Source: DATLWN01 sp964422615
GTDB taxonomy: Bacteria; Pseudomonadota; Zetaproteobacteria; Mariprofundales; Mariprofundaceae
DNA: 64,000 nt
Direction of reading: 5' to 3'
Assembly (NCBI GenBank): GCA_964422615.1
Contig: CAYRBJ010000002.1
Span: forward strand, 62,001 to 126,000
The position numbers and the translations under genes are program-made. The notes under the pieces were generated by a model that saw nothing but the letters and a program-made list of their open reading frames with translations, did no database searches and was not told the DNA's origin. Shown here in pieces: positions 8,235-16,177 of the stretch (positions are counted from its first letter, which is position 1; every line of letters begins with the position of its first letter).

Positions 8235-8864
8235 GTGCCTGAGGACATTCAACCCAGATTGAGCGATGAACAGCGCCAGCGCATCGTCGACCGGCACCGG
8301 GACAGCCTGACTCGCTTCGGGCATGCGCCGGCTGCGTTGTACTGGAGCAGCCGCAAGGTGCAGGAGCTCCGATTCCGCATGCTGTGCGACATCGGCGTCT
8401 CGCCGGGAGACAGTGTGCTTGATGTCGGCTGCGGGTTCGCCGACCTGAAGGGATGGATTGAGCGGTGGCGCTGTCCGGTGCGCTACACCGGCATCGATCT
8501 GTCGCCGGATCTGCTGGAGGTGGCGGCTCGGGAATATCCGGATGCCCGGTTGGTGCGGGGGGATATATTCGATCTCAGCGCCCAGCCTGAATCGTACGAC
8601 TGGGTGGTGCTGTCCGGGGCGCTGAGCGAGCCCTTAAGCGACGAAGGGCGCTATGCCAAGGCCGTCATCGCCCGCATGTTCCAACTGGCGCGCAAGGGAG
8701 CAGCCTTCAATCTGCTTGATGTTCGGACCAGAATCTTGTTCAGCTTCGGCCTGCAGCAATTCGATCCGGCCGACATGCTGGCCCATTGCCGCTCGCTGAC
8801 GCTGCATTGCCAACTGCACGACGATTACCTGGACAACGATTTCACCATCTGGATGTACAAATAG
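8235..8864 (+). CDS. class I SAM-dependent methyltransferase
   Basis: A 209-aa Rossmann-fold methyltransferase. Motif I VLDVGCGFAD is at 61-70, followed by an acidic loop GIDLSPDLLE and RGDIFDL, which bind S-adenosylmethionine. The substrate is unknown. Translation starts at a GTG. Its last 40 bases overlap the end of a LapA-like gene on the other strand, and both reading frames look genuine. Confidence 0.85.
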   Translation: MPEDIQPRLSDEQRQRIVDRHRDSLTRFGHAPAALYWSSRKVQELRFRMLCDIGVSPGDSVLDVGCGFADLKGWIERWRCPVRYTGIDLSPDLLEVAAREYPDARLVRGDIFDLSAQPESYDWVVLSGALSEPLSDEGRYAKAVIARMFQLARKGAAFNLLDVRTRILFSFGLQQFDPADMLAHCRSLTLHCQLHDDYLDNDFTIWMYK

Positions 8865-9091
8865 CTGGATGTGCTGCGGGCACCGTGTTCCCATGGCTGT
8901 CTTGCCTTTTTCGATGCGATCAGACCATGCGCCAGCCAGACGACCAGCCAGCCGATACCAAGGACCAGCAGCACCCTGGACATCGTCAACGTCCAGAACA
9001 GGAAACGGGTCTCGACCACCTGGGTGTTCTGCAGCACGAAAATCAATGACATGGCGATCAGCAGGGATGTGGGGATGACCCGAATCTGCAT
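8825..9091 (-). CDS. LapA-domain (DUF1049) inner-membrane protein
   Basis: An 88-aa protein with two hydrophobic helices and the characteristic LapA signature FVLQNTQVVETRFLFWTL at about residues 18-35. The family includes LapA, which in E. coli works with LapB in setting lipopolysaccharide levels; many homologues are stand-alone proteins of unknown role. No lapB follows here. AAGGA precedes the ATG at good spacing. It is the last gene of a minus-strand envelope group with hldD and bamE, which supports an envelope role. The C-terminus overlaps the convergent methyltransferase gene. Confidence 0.8.
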   Translation of the reverse strand: MQIRVIPTSLLIAMSLIFVLQNTQVVETRFLFWTLTMSRVLLVLGIGWLVVWLAHGLIASKKARQPWEHGARSTSSYLYIQMVKSLSR

Positions 9092-9153
9092 GCGTTCATT
9101 CCTTCTTCGCCTGTTGGCAGCGACTCGCTTTCAGCAGCCGTACCGGAGCAGCA

Positions 9154-9429
9154 TCAGCGCTGCAGCCTGCGTTTGCGCGCCTGACGCATGGAATGGGCGA
9201 TCCATACATCCATGATGATGGCTCCCACGACCAGCACCACCAGAACCCAGGCGGGGACATTGGTGTGCGCAGCAATGGTTTTCAGGCCCCCGTCGCCGAA
9301 AATCGAAGCGATGACCAGGTAAGCCAGGATGACATGGCCGCCGATGAGGATGGTCAACAGTACCATCGCCAATGCACTCGAGCTCAGTAACGAGGCGTTG
9401 GAGCGCATTCCGGGGCGACGCAGGGCCAT
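9154..9429 (-). CDS. small two-helix membrane protein
   Basis: A 91-aa protein with two predicted transmembrane helices (about residues 17-45 and 61-75) and a strongly basic C-terminus RQARKRRLQR, so the tail is probably cytoplasmic. The ATG overlaps the stop of bamE (TAATG), implying translational coupling in the hldD-bamE operon. I do not recognise a family. Confidence 0.7.
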   Translation of the reverse strand: MALRRPGMRSNASLLSSSALAMVLLTILIGGHVILAYLVIASIFGDGGLKTIAAHTNVPAWVLVVLVVGAIIMDVWIAHSMRQARKRRLQR

Positions 9430-9764
9430 TATTGTGCTCCGTTCTTGTGATCGAAGCCGAAGGTGCGGATGGAGGTCACGCGCAACGCATCGTCGTAGGT
9501 GATCACGATGCCACGGATGTAATGCTTGCCGGTCTTCGTATCATCATATTCTTCGACATACGTAGCTTTGTTCGGATGCAATACATCATGTAGGACCGGC
9601 GTGCCGAGCAATGTTTCCACGGCATAGCGGGTATCTCCAACCTGCACCTGGTCCACCTTTTGCTGATCAAGCACGTTGCCCTGCTGTATGACATGCGGCA
9701 TGCAGCCCGTGGTGCCGGCGGCGATGACGAGCAGCAGTGCCAGGGTGCGCATTATCGATTTCAT
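9429..9764 (-). CDS. bamE: BamE/SmpA-like outer-membrane lipoprotein
   Basis: Predicted small lipoprotein of the beta-barrel assembly (BAM) complex. The 111-aa protein has a signal sequence and a lipidation cysteine at 21 (TTGC; the -3 position is not ideal). The BamE core follows: QVGDTRYAVETLLGTPVL, then a YVEEYDD strand and a C-terminal ITYDDALRVTSI strand. The start at 9764 overlaps the end of hldD by 4 bases (ATGA). The upstream extension of the open frame lies inside hldD and is not needed. Confidence 0.82.
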   Translation of the reverse strand: MKSIMRTLALLLVIAAGTTGCMPHVIQQGNVLDQQKVDQVQVGDTRYAVETLLGTPVLHDVLHPNKATYVEEYDDTKTGKHYIRGIVITYDDALRVTSIRTFGFDHKNGAQ

Positions 9765-10723
9765 GCCAACTCCACCGGCCCTGAATATCCCTGAGAGAGC
9801 AAACGGATGTATTCGCTCATGCCTTCCTCCAGCGACCATGCGGGCTCCCAGTCCAGCAGAGAGCGGGTTTCCGTCAGGTCCGCCTCGGTGTGCATCTGGT
9901 AGAAGGGATAGGGATTATCGAAGTACTCGATATCGAGGCCGCGGCCGAGTTCGCGCCCCAGAATGGTCACAATATCGTTGAAGGTGCGTGCCTGGCCTGA
10001 GCCGACATTGCAGACACCGGAACGGGGCGCGTTCAACGCCGCCAGGTTGGCGCCGATGACATCGCGGATATAGACGAAATCACGCATCTGCTCGCCATGC
10101 TTGAACAGGCGCGGGGTCTTGCCCGCCTGCACCTGCTGGTACAGTTGCAGGATCATCGAGCCGGTCTTCGTACCCTGCCTTTCGTTCTTGTGCGCCTCAC
10201 CCGGACCGTAGACGTTGAAGTAGCGCAGGCCGACGATTGGGGACGGATGGCGGTCGTGCCAGCGGCGTGCCACGCGGTCCATGGCCAGCTTCGAGAAGCC
10301 GTAGATGTTGGTCGGCTGCTCGCCTGCACCAATGCAGTTCGGAGCCGGGGAATTTCCATAGGTGCCGGCCGAGGAGGCGTAGACGATGCGCGTGCCCCCC
10401 GACTTTGCACTGGCGGCCAGCAGTTCGGCAAAGGCATTGGTGTTGGCCTCGATCATCCGGCGCTGGTCCATCACCGTGGTATCGGTAATGGCGGCCTGGT
10501 GCACGACGGCGGAGAAGGCTCCGGCGGCGATTTCGTCCAGCAGTTTGGGGTCGTTGGCCTCGCAGGCCCGCACCTCACAGTCCAGATCGATCAGCGTATG
10601 CCAGTCGCCGGAAGAGAAGTCGTCGACGACCAGTACATCGGCCTGGCTGTGCCCGGCAAGGGCGGCGGCGACATTGGCGCCGATGAATCCGGCGCCGCCG
10701 GTGACCAGGATACGTTCGTTCAT
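9761..10723 (-). CDS. hldD: ADP-L-glycero-D-manno-heptose-6-epimerase
   Basis: Makes ADP-L-glycero-D-manno-heptose for the lipopolysaccharide inner core. This extended short-chain dehydrogenase/reductase has 320 aa, the nucleotide-binding motif VTGGAGFIG at 7-15, catalytic Y141-x3-K145, and the SSAGTYG segment around 117. GPGEAHKNERQGTK and RDFVYIRDV are typical of HldD. It lies between a DUF4332-like gene 32 bases upstream and bamE. The gene marks a Gram-negative heptose-containing lipopolysaccharide. Confidence 0.93.
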   Translation of the reverse strand: MNERILVTGGAGFIGANVAAALAGHSQADVLVVDDFSSGDWHTLIDLDCEVRACEANDPKLLDEIAAGAFSAVVHQAAITDTTVMDQRRMIEANTNAFAELLAASAKSGGTRIVYASSAGTYGNSPAPNCIGAGEQPTNIYGFSKLAMDRVARRWHDRHPSPIVGLRYFNVYGPGEAHKNERQGTKTGSMILQLYQQVQAGKTPRLFKHGEQMRDFVYIRDVIGANLAALNAPRSGVCNVGSGQARTFNDIVTILGRELGRGLDIEYFDNPYPFYQMHTEADLTETRSLLDWEPAWSLEEGMSEYIRLLSQGYSGPVELA

Positions 10724-10755
10724 GCGCGGCGATTATAGACCGGGGGCACCGGCAA

Positions 10756-11169
10756 TCAATGCGTGTTCACGTTTGCGATGTTCCTCCAGGCGGCCTGCAG
10801 CAGGGAGAACGCGGCGATGGTGGCTGCATTGCAGATGGGGTACCCCGTTTGCGCGTTGACGCGTGCGAGCAGATCGTCGGCAGAACTGGCGGTCAGATCA
10901 TGCATGGAGATGCCGGCCTCGACCAGCAGGCGTGCCATCCAGGTGCCGAGGCCAGGCAGGCGGGCCATGCGCGCAATCTCGACCATCTGGCCGGCCCGCC
11001 GAACGTCGATCTGGTGGGCGGTAGCCTCGGCCAGCGTCTGCGCATCGCTGTCGGCGATGCTTGCCTCGCTATGACAGATCAGCCGCAGGCAGGTCCACTC
11101 ACGTTCGCTGAGGAAGGGACGATCTTCATCCAGCGGAAAGGCCTCGGGTCTTTTTGCTGCCATGGGCAT
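10756..11169 (-). CDS. DUF4332-like helix-hairpin-helix protein
   Basis: A 137-aa protein with two helix-hairpin-helix-like segments: ARLPGLGTWMARLLVEAGI, then a DLTASSADDLLARVN stretch, as in DUF4332 proteins. Such folds often bind DNA non-specifically or mediate protein contacts; the role here is unknown. I start it at 11169, where the ATG overlaps the stop of the pentapeptide-repeat gene (TGATG). The longer open frame upstream is antisense-like, proline-rich translation of that gene. Confidence 0.7.
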   Translation of the reverse strand: MPMAAKRPEAFPLDEDRPFLSEREWTCLRLICHSEASIADSDAQTLAEATAHQIDVRRAGQMVEIARMARLPGLGTWMARLLVEAGISMHDLTASSADDLLARVNAQTGYPICNAATIAAFSLLQAAWRNIANVNTH

Positions 11170-11528
11170 CAGTCGGTATAGGCCGTCGGACCGGCGATGT
11201 AGGCACCCTTCATGGCCCATTTGCGGACCTTGGTGCGGATGCGGATGGAGCTGGTCAGATTTGCCCGACGCAGGCGGGCTCCGATCAGGTCGGCGCCGGA
11301 AAGGTTGGCTCGGCTCAGATCGGCGCCACGCAGATCCGCCTTGCACAGCCTGCAGTCGGACAGGTCGGCCCGATGTAGATTGGCATTGCGCAGGTTGGCG
11401 CCGGAAAGATCGCAGCCGGCCAGGTTGGCGCCCGACAAATCGAGGTTGCTCAGATCGATTCCGGCCAGATTCTTGTCGGGCAGGGTCTGCCCGTTGCGGA
11501 TGGCATCCACAATCGCTTCTCTGTTCAT
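11169..11528 (-). CDS. pentapeptide-repeat protein
   Basis: 119 aa, of which about residues 20-90 are tandem A(D/N)LXX pentapeptides forming a right-handed quadrilateral beta-helix. Repeats include GANLA, GANLR, HRADL, RGADL and SRANL. Functions of such proteins vary (for example gyrase protection); nothing here points to one. GGGGGAG precedes the ATG at 11528. It is coupled by a 1-base overlap to the HhH gene downstream and is divergent from the arsS-like gene. Confidence 0.85.
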   Translation of the reverse strand: MNREAIVDAIRNGQTLPDKNLAGIDLSNLDLSGANLAGCDLSGANLRNANLHRADLSDCRLCKADLRGADLSRANLSGADLIGARLRRANLTSSIRIRTKVRKWAMKGAYIAGPTAYTD

Positions 11529-11682
11529 GGAATTGGCTCCCCCCGGCTCAATGGCATTCCCCTCAACGGCCAGCTTGATATTACGTTCACGGGCACGGTT
11601 CGCAAGGGGGTGTAAGGTTTGCACGCGTCGTCTGACCAAGATGGGATCAATAATGTATGCTCCCCCGGGACAGGAGACGCTG

Positions 11683-12666
11683 ATGCATGCCACGCTGCCT
11701 TTGCTCGAGAATACGGATTTTCCGTCTATCCGGCGACGCTCGCTGGAAACCCTGCAGGTGAATCTCGGATATCTGTGCAACCAGAGTTGCCAGCACTGCC
11801 ATGTCGATGCGGGGCCGCGCCGTACCGAGCTGATGGATGCCGGCAACGTGGCGAGTGTGCTTGCATTCCTCCGCGCATCCGCCATACAGCGCCTGGACCT
11901 TACCGGTGGTGCCCCGGAGATGAATCCGCATTTCCGTTCCTTGGTGCGTGAGGCGAAGGCGATGGGCGTGCATGTGATCGACCGCTGCAACCTGACCATC
12001 CTCGAGGAGGATGACCATGCCGATCTGGCGCGGTTTCTGGCGGATCAGGCGGTCGAGATTACGGCGTCCATGCCCTGTTACCTGGAAGACAACGTCGATG
12101 CCCAGCGCGGCAAGGGGGTGTATGCCAGGAGCATCGCCGCCCTTAAACGCCTGAATGCGCTGGGTTATGGGCAGGGCAACGGATTGGTACTGAATCTTGT
12201 ATACAACCCGCAGGGGACCAGCCTGCCTCCAAGCCAGCACGGATTGCAGCAGGACTACAAGCGGGAATTGCTGAATCGCCACGGCATCGTGTTCGACCGC
12301 CTGCTGACGCTGACCAATATGCCGATCCGGCGATTCGGCAGCTGGCTGGTTTCACAGGGCAGGTTTGAGTCCTATATGCAGTTGCTGAAGGACGCCTACC
12401 GCGAAGAGAACCTGCAGGAGGTGATGTGCCGCAGCCTGATCAGCGTCGACTGGCAGGGCTATGTCTACGATTGCGATTTCAACCAGATGCTCGGCTTGCC
12501 GCTTGACCACGGAGCCCGACCACGGACGCACCTGCGGCAATGGATCGGCCAGTCGCTTGCCGGGCGTCCGATCGCAGTGCTGGATCATTGCTATGGCTGC
12601 ACAGCCGGGCAGGGCTCCAGCTGCGGCGGCGCCCTGGCTGGGGATGCTGAGCGCAAGGCGGCCTGA
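11683..12666 (+). CDS. arsS: ArsS-like radical SAM protein (arsenosugar biosynthesis)
   Basis: A radical S-adenosylmethionine enzyme of 327 aa. The CX3CX2C cluster is at C32, C36 and C39, and a cysteine-rich C-terminal segment with CYGC and SSCGG resembles the DUF3641 region of the ArsS family. Described ArsS enzymes act on dimethylarsenate made by the methyltransferase ArsM. No arsM is adjacent here, so arsenic chemistry is family inference. The start at 11683 has CAGGAG upstream; the frame stays open further upstream without conserved sequence. Confidence 0.8.
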   Translation: MHATLPLLENTDFPSIRRRSLETLQVNLGYLCNQSCQHCHVDAGPRRTELMDAGNVASVLAFLRASAIQRLDLTGGAPEMNPHFRSLVREAKAMGVHVIDRCNLTILEEDDHADLARFLADQAVEITASMPCYLEDNVDAQRGKGVYARSIAALKRLNALGYGQGNGLVLNLVYNPQGTSLPPSQHGLQQDYKRELLNRHGIVFDRLLTLTNMPIRRFGSWLVSQGRFESYMQLLKDAYREENLQEVMCRSLISVDWQGYVYDCDFNQMLGLPLDHGARPRTHLRQWIGQSLAGRPIAVLDHCYGCTAGQGSSCGGALAGDAERKAA

Positions 12667-12675
12667 GGCCCGGTC

Positions 12676-12951
12676 TTAGGTTGCGGGCGGCTCCCCGCTG
12701 GCATGACCGGTGATCGCTTCGAGATTGCGCAGGATCAGCTCTCTGTCCCGTACAGAAAGTTGCTGCGTGCCATCATCGACCTGCTGGCGCAGCCGCACCA
12801 GCACGTCCTCCAGGACGCGGATATTGTGCGCATAGTTCCGGCACATGCCGCAAATTGTCAGGTGAAGGCGCAAATTCAGCCATTCCACGGGTTTCAGCCT
12901 GCGCTCGAGTGCGTCGGATAGGATGTAGCTGACTTGCCGGCACGAATACAT
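12676..12951 (-). CDS. zinc-finger (zf-HC2) anti-sigma factor
   Basis: A 91-aa protein carrying H30-x3-C34-x2-C37 (HLTICGMC), the ZAS zinc-binding motif of anti-sigma factors, followed by a helical C-terminus. There is no transmembrane helix, so it would be a soluble, possibly redox- or metal-responsive inhibitor. It lies 18 bases downstream of an ECF sigma gene, its obvious partner. Confidence 0.83.
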   Translation of the reverse strand: MYSCRQVSYILSDALERRLKPVEWLNLRLHLTICGMCRNYAHNIRVLEDVLVRLRQQVDDGTQQLSVRDRELILRNLEAITGHASGEPPAT

Positions 12952-12969
12952 GCTTGCCTCCTTGCTTCG

Positions 12970-13545
12970 TCAGGCGCTGCGCCCGAACCAGTTCAGATCC
13001 AGGCAGCCACGCAGCGCCATGCGGGCCCGATGCATCAGCACATGCAGATGGGTCGCTGTAATATTGCAGGAATTACAGATAGTTCCGGAATCCTCGCCGC
13101 CCAGTTCGCGCAATACGAACACATCCCGCTGCAGGGCAGGCAGGGCATCGAGGCATCGATGCAGTACACGACGGAAATCGCTATCCTCGAACAGGGATTC
13201 CGGATTGGCCCGCCAGGCCTTTGGCGCCTCTAGCCAGTGGCCGTCGGCCCCGAACCAGTCGGAGGTTGGATCACTTTCGATATCCTCGTGCAGTTGCCGG
13301 CTGCGAATCTGCAGGCGGATGTGGTCTGTGATCTTGTGCTTGAGAATACCGACCAGCCAGGTGCGGACCGCTGAACGTCCGGCGAAACCCTTTCTTCCCT
13401 TCCAGGCGGCCAGCAGCGTTTCCTGCACCATATCGCGTGCCTGCTCCGTATCGCCGGCCAGTCGCGACAATGCAAAACGGAAGAGGTAATCGCCATGCGC
13501 CTCCAGCCATGAGGCTACCAGTTCCTGATCGTCCTGCTGATGCAT
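12970..13545 (-). CDS. ECF RNA polymerase sigma factor
   Basis: 191 aa with the two sigma-70 domains. Region 2 has FRFALSRLAGD...ARDMVQETLLAAWKG, and region 4 has LPALQRDVFVLRELGG followed by an ICNSCNITATHLHVLMHRAR helix-turn-helix. The region-4 helix contains two cysteines (ICNSCN), which is unusual. It is co-transcribed with the zinc-finger anti-sigma factor. The 140-bp spacer to the divergent metallo-hydrolase gene probably carries its promoter. Target genes are unknown. Confidence 0.9.
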   Translation of the reverse strand: MHQQDDQELVASWLEAHGDYLFRFALSRLAGDTEQARDMVQETLLAAWKGRKGFAGRSAVRTWLVGILKHKITDHIRLQIRSRQLHEDIESDPTSDWFGADGHWLEAPKAWRANPESLFEDSDFRRVLHRCLDALPALQRDVFVLRELGGEDSGTICNSCNITATHLHVLMHRARMALRGCLDLNWFGRSA

Positions 13546-13685
13546 GCCAACAGTGTGCCATCGGCGGGCAGGTGATCAACACCGGCCGAAGGTATGGCAT
13601 CATCTTTGCTTTTTAATCTACGGGACATTACGCATATGCCGATGGACGGGCAGTATGTGTGACTGGGTGGGAAGAAGGAGGATGG

Positions 13686-14528
13686 ATGCGGGTTAGATTC
13701 TGGGGTGTACGCGGCTCGATCGCCGTGCCCGGCCCGAACACGGTTCGTTATGGTGGCAATACCACTTGCATCGAAGTGATACTGAACGGAGGCGAGCGTC
13801 TGATCCTGGATGCGGGCACCGGCATCTTTCCCTTGGCGCGATCGCTGACATCGGAGATGCCGCTGTCAGCCGGTATCTTTATCTCCCATACGCACTGGGA
13901 TCATATCCAGGGACTGCCGTTCTTCACGCCGCTGTTCGTGCCCGGCAACCGCATCGGCATCTATGGGGCATTTGATGCAGAGTCTGGGCATGGCATCGAC
14001 GACATCCTTTCGGTGCAGATGCAGCCCCGTTTCTATCCGGTGGGTGAACGCGATCTGAAGGCAAACGTGCGGTACTTCTCGCTGCAGGACGGGGAGCAGC
14101 TGCGCGTCGGCGAGGCTGTGGTCACGCCGGTGATGATGAACCATCCGGTCATCGACTTCGGATACCGCATCGAGGCTGACGGCCAGACGCTGTTCTTCAC
14201 CGGGGATCACGAGCCGACCGATGTAGCGCACGAGCAAGACAGGCGGCAGGCGATCATTGAGGCTATCCGCGGCGTGGACATGCTGATCGCCGACAGTGCC
14301 TATACCGAGGATGAACTTGCATCCAAGCGTGGCTGGGGGCACGGCACCCATGATAGGAGCATCGATCTGGCCAAGGCTGCGGGGGTGAAAACCCTGGTGA
14401 TGACCCATCACGAGCCGACCCGCACCGACGATGAACTGGATGAGCTATTCCTGGAGATAAGAAAAAAACATGGAAACAATAACTTAGAGCTGGTTATGGC
14501 CCACGAGGGGCTGGTTCTGGAGCCCTGA
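13686..14528 (+). CDS. metallo-beta-lactamase-fold hydrolase
   Basis: 280-aa cytoplasmic hydrolase opening with FWGVRGSIAVPG, typical of the cyclic-phosphodiesterase/PhnP-like branch of the MBL fold. The metal-binding motif HTHWDH has H68, H70, D72 and H73, and GDHEPTD and a late MTHHEP supply further ligands. GAAGGAGG precedes the ATG at 13686. The substrate is not evident. It is divergent from the ECF sigma gene and could be part of its regulon. Confidence 0.82.
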   Translation: MRVRFWGVRGSIAVPGPNTVRYGGNTTCIEVILNGGERLILDAGTGIFPLARSLTSEMPLSAGIFISHTHWDHIQGLPFFTPLFVPGNRIGIYGAFDAESGHGIDDILSVQMQPRFYPVGERDLKANVRYFSLQDGEQLRVGEAVVTPVMMNHPVIDFGYRIEADGQTLFFTGDHEPTDVAHEQDRRQAIIEAIRGVDMLIADSAYTEDELASKRGWGHGTHDRSIDLAKAAGVKTLVMTHHEPTRTDDELDELFLEIRKKHGNNNLELVMAHEGLVLEP

Positions 14529-14550
14529 TCCCGGGCCGGACCCGGATCAG
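14525..14550. terminator. shared hairpin between convergent genes
   Basis: CTGATCC-C-GGG (14525-14535, one bulged C) pairs with CCCGGATCAG (14541-14550) around a CCGGA loop. It overlaps both stop codons, of the MBL hydrolase (14526-14528) and of the DEAD-box helicase (14547-14549). It is symmetric and so may end both transcripts. No strong T-run is present. Confidence 0.5.
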
Positions 14551-16034
14551 TACGGTTTCTTGCGACCCTTGCCGGCCGGACGGCCGAAGTCCTTGTTCCG
14601 GCCGTGCTTCTGCCCGGGATGGCGGCGTCCGCCATAGCGATGGGGAGCGCCGCGTCCACCCTTGCCCGGGCGGGTGTGCAGCCGTTCCATCGTACGCTTG
14701 AGGCGTTCGCCGCGCAGGCCGATGGTCTCCGGTCCGGCGACCGGCTGCTTTTCCAGCAGCATCGACAGCAGCTTGTGCGCCAGATGCGCCGGATCCATCT
14801 CATCCGCCAGTGCATGCAGCATCGGTGCCGCGTTCTCGTTCAGAGGCTGGCGGCGGATCGCCTCGGCAAGCCTTTCCGCCATCGAGGCTTGCATCTCGGC
14901 GCGGGTCGGGACGAAAGACTGGATGATATCCTTGCCGGTCCGGTGCTGGATGCGCTGGATCTCGCGCAGCTCCATCGGCGTCACCAGGGTCACGGCCATG
15001 CCCTTGCGCCCGGCCCGTCCCGTGCGGCCGATACGGTGCACGTAGCTTTCTGGGTTGAAGGCGATGTGGTAGTTGAAGACATGTGTGACATCGGAAACGT
15101 CGAGGCCGCGCGCCGCCACGTCAGTAGCGACGAGGATCTCGGCACTACGCCGGAAGGCGGCGATGGCCTTCTCGCGCTGGCGCTGGTCCATGTCGCCGTG
15201 CAGCGCCAGTGAGGCGTATCCCTGGGCCTGCAGCAGGGCATTGACCCGGTCGACCTCGCTCTTGGTGCGGCAGAAAATGATGCTCTTCTCCGCCTCCAGG
15301 CTGTCGATCAGGCGGATGGTGGCATCGTCGCGCTCTGATTCCTCGATCACATAGTAATGCTGGCTGATGTCCTTGCTCGTGGCCTCCGAGGTGGCGACGG
15401 TGACGGTGACCGGGTCATGCAGGATATTCTGGGCCAGCTGGCGGATCGGCTTTGGCATCGTGGCCGAGAACAGCAAGGTCTGACGCGGTTCGGACAGATG
15501 CGTGAATATCTCCTTGATGTCGTCGAGAAAGCCCATGTCGAGCATCTCGTCGGCTTCGTCGAGCACGACGATGGATGGGGAAAAGTGGCGCAGACTCTTG
15601 CTTTTCAACAGGTCCAGCAGGCGCCCCGGGGTGGCGACCACCGCCTGGGCGCCGCGCTCGATGTGTTCGATCTGGCGGCGGTAGGGTTGGCCGCCGTAGA
15701 CCGTGGCGGTCTGGATCCGGGCATGCCGCCCCAGACGATGCAACTCATCGCTGACCTGGGTGGCCAGCTCGCGCGTCGGGGTGATGACCAGCAGGCCCAC
15801 GCCCTTATGATGGGCGATGCGGCTCATGGCCGGCAGACCGAAGGCGGCCGTCTTGCCTGTGCCGGTGTGGGCCTGGCCGATCAGGTCGTGGCCGGCCATG
15901 ACGATGGGGATGGCCTGGGCCTGGATGGGGCTGGCCGCACGGAATCCGGCCTCGATGACGCCGGCGAGGATGTCAGGATGCAGCCCGAGCGTATCGAAGG
16001 CGATGGTATTGTCCGTGGGCGAAGTGTTGGTCAT
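14547..16034 (-). CDS. DEAD-box RNA helicase
   Basis: ATP-dependent RNA helicase of 495 aa for RNA unwinding in ribosome assembly or mRNA turnover. The Q motif is near residue 38, motif I AHTGTGKT at 55-62, PTRELA near 86, DEAD at 159-162, then SAT and HRIGRTGRAG. A basic Gly/Arg-rich tail (RRHPGQKHGRNKDFGRPAGK) replaces any folded RNA-recognition domain near the end. The start at 16034 has GAGAGA upstream. It resembles the DeaD/RhlE group, but I do not assign a symbol. Confidence 0.93.
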   Translation of the reverse strand: MTNTSPTDNTIAFDTLGLHPDILAGVIEAGFRAASPIQAQAIPIVMAGHDLIGQAHTGTGKTAAFGLPAMSRIAHHKGVGLLVITPTRELATQVSDELHRLGRHARIQTATVYGGQPYRRQIEHIERGAQAVVATPGRLLDLLKSKSLRHFSPSIVVLDEADEMLDMGFLDDIKEIFTHLSEPRQTLLFSATMPKPIRQLAQNILHDPVTVTVATSEATSKDISQHYYVIEESERDDATIRLIDSLEAEKSIIFCRTKSEVDRVNALLQAQGYASLALHGDMDQRQREKAIAAFRRSAEILVATDVAARGLDVSDVTHVFNYHIAFNPESYVHRIGRTGRAGRKGMAVTLVTPMELREIQRIQHRTGKDIIQSFVPTRAEMQASMAERLAEAIRRQPLNENAAPMLHALADEMDPAHLAHKLLSMLLEKQPVAGPETIGLRGERLKRTMERLHTRPGKGGRGAPHRYGGRRHPGQKHGRNKDFGRPAGKGRKKPY

Positions 16035-16177
16035 GCGTCTCTCTCGGGATGGGTTTCGGCCTGAAAAACGGATCGGATCAGCGAGGCGGTCTTCGAGCGG
16101 GGTCGCATGGTAGGCCGAAGCGGCTTCTCGTTCCACGTATTCTTGTTACCATGGCGCGGCAACTGCCGGGGAGGGGT

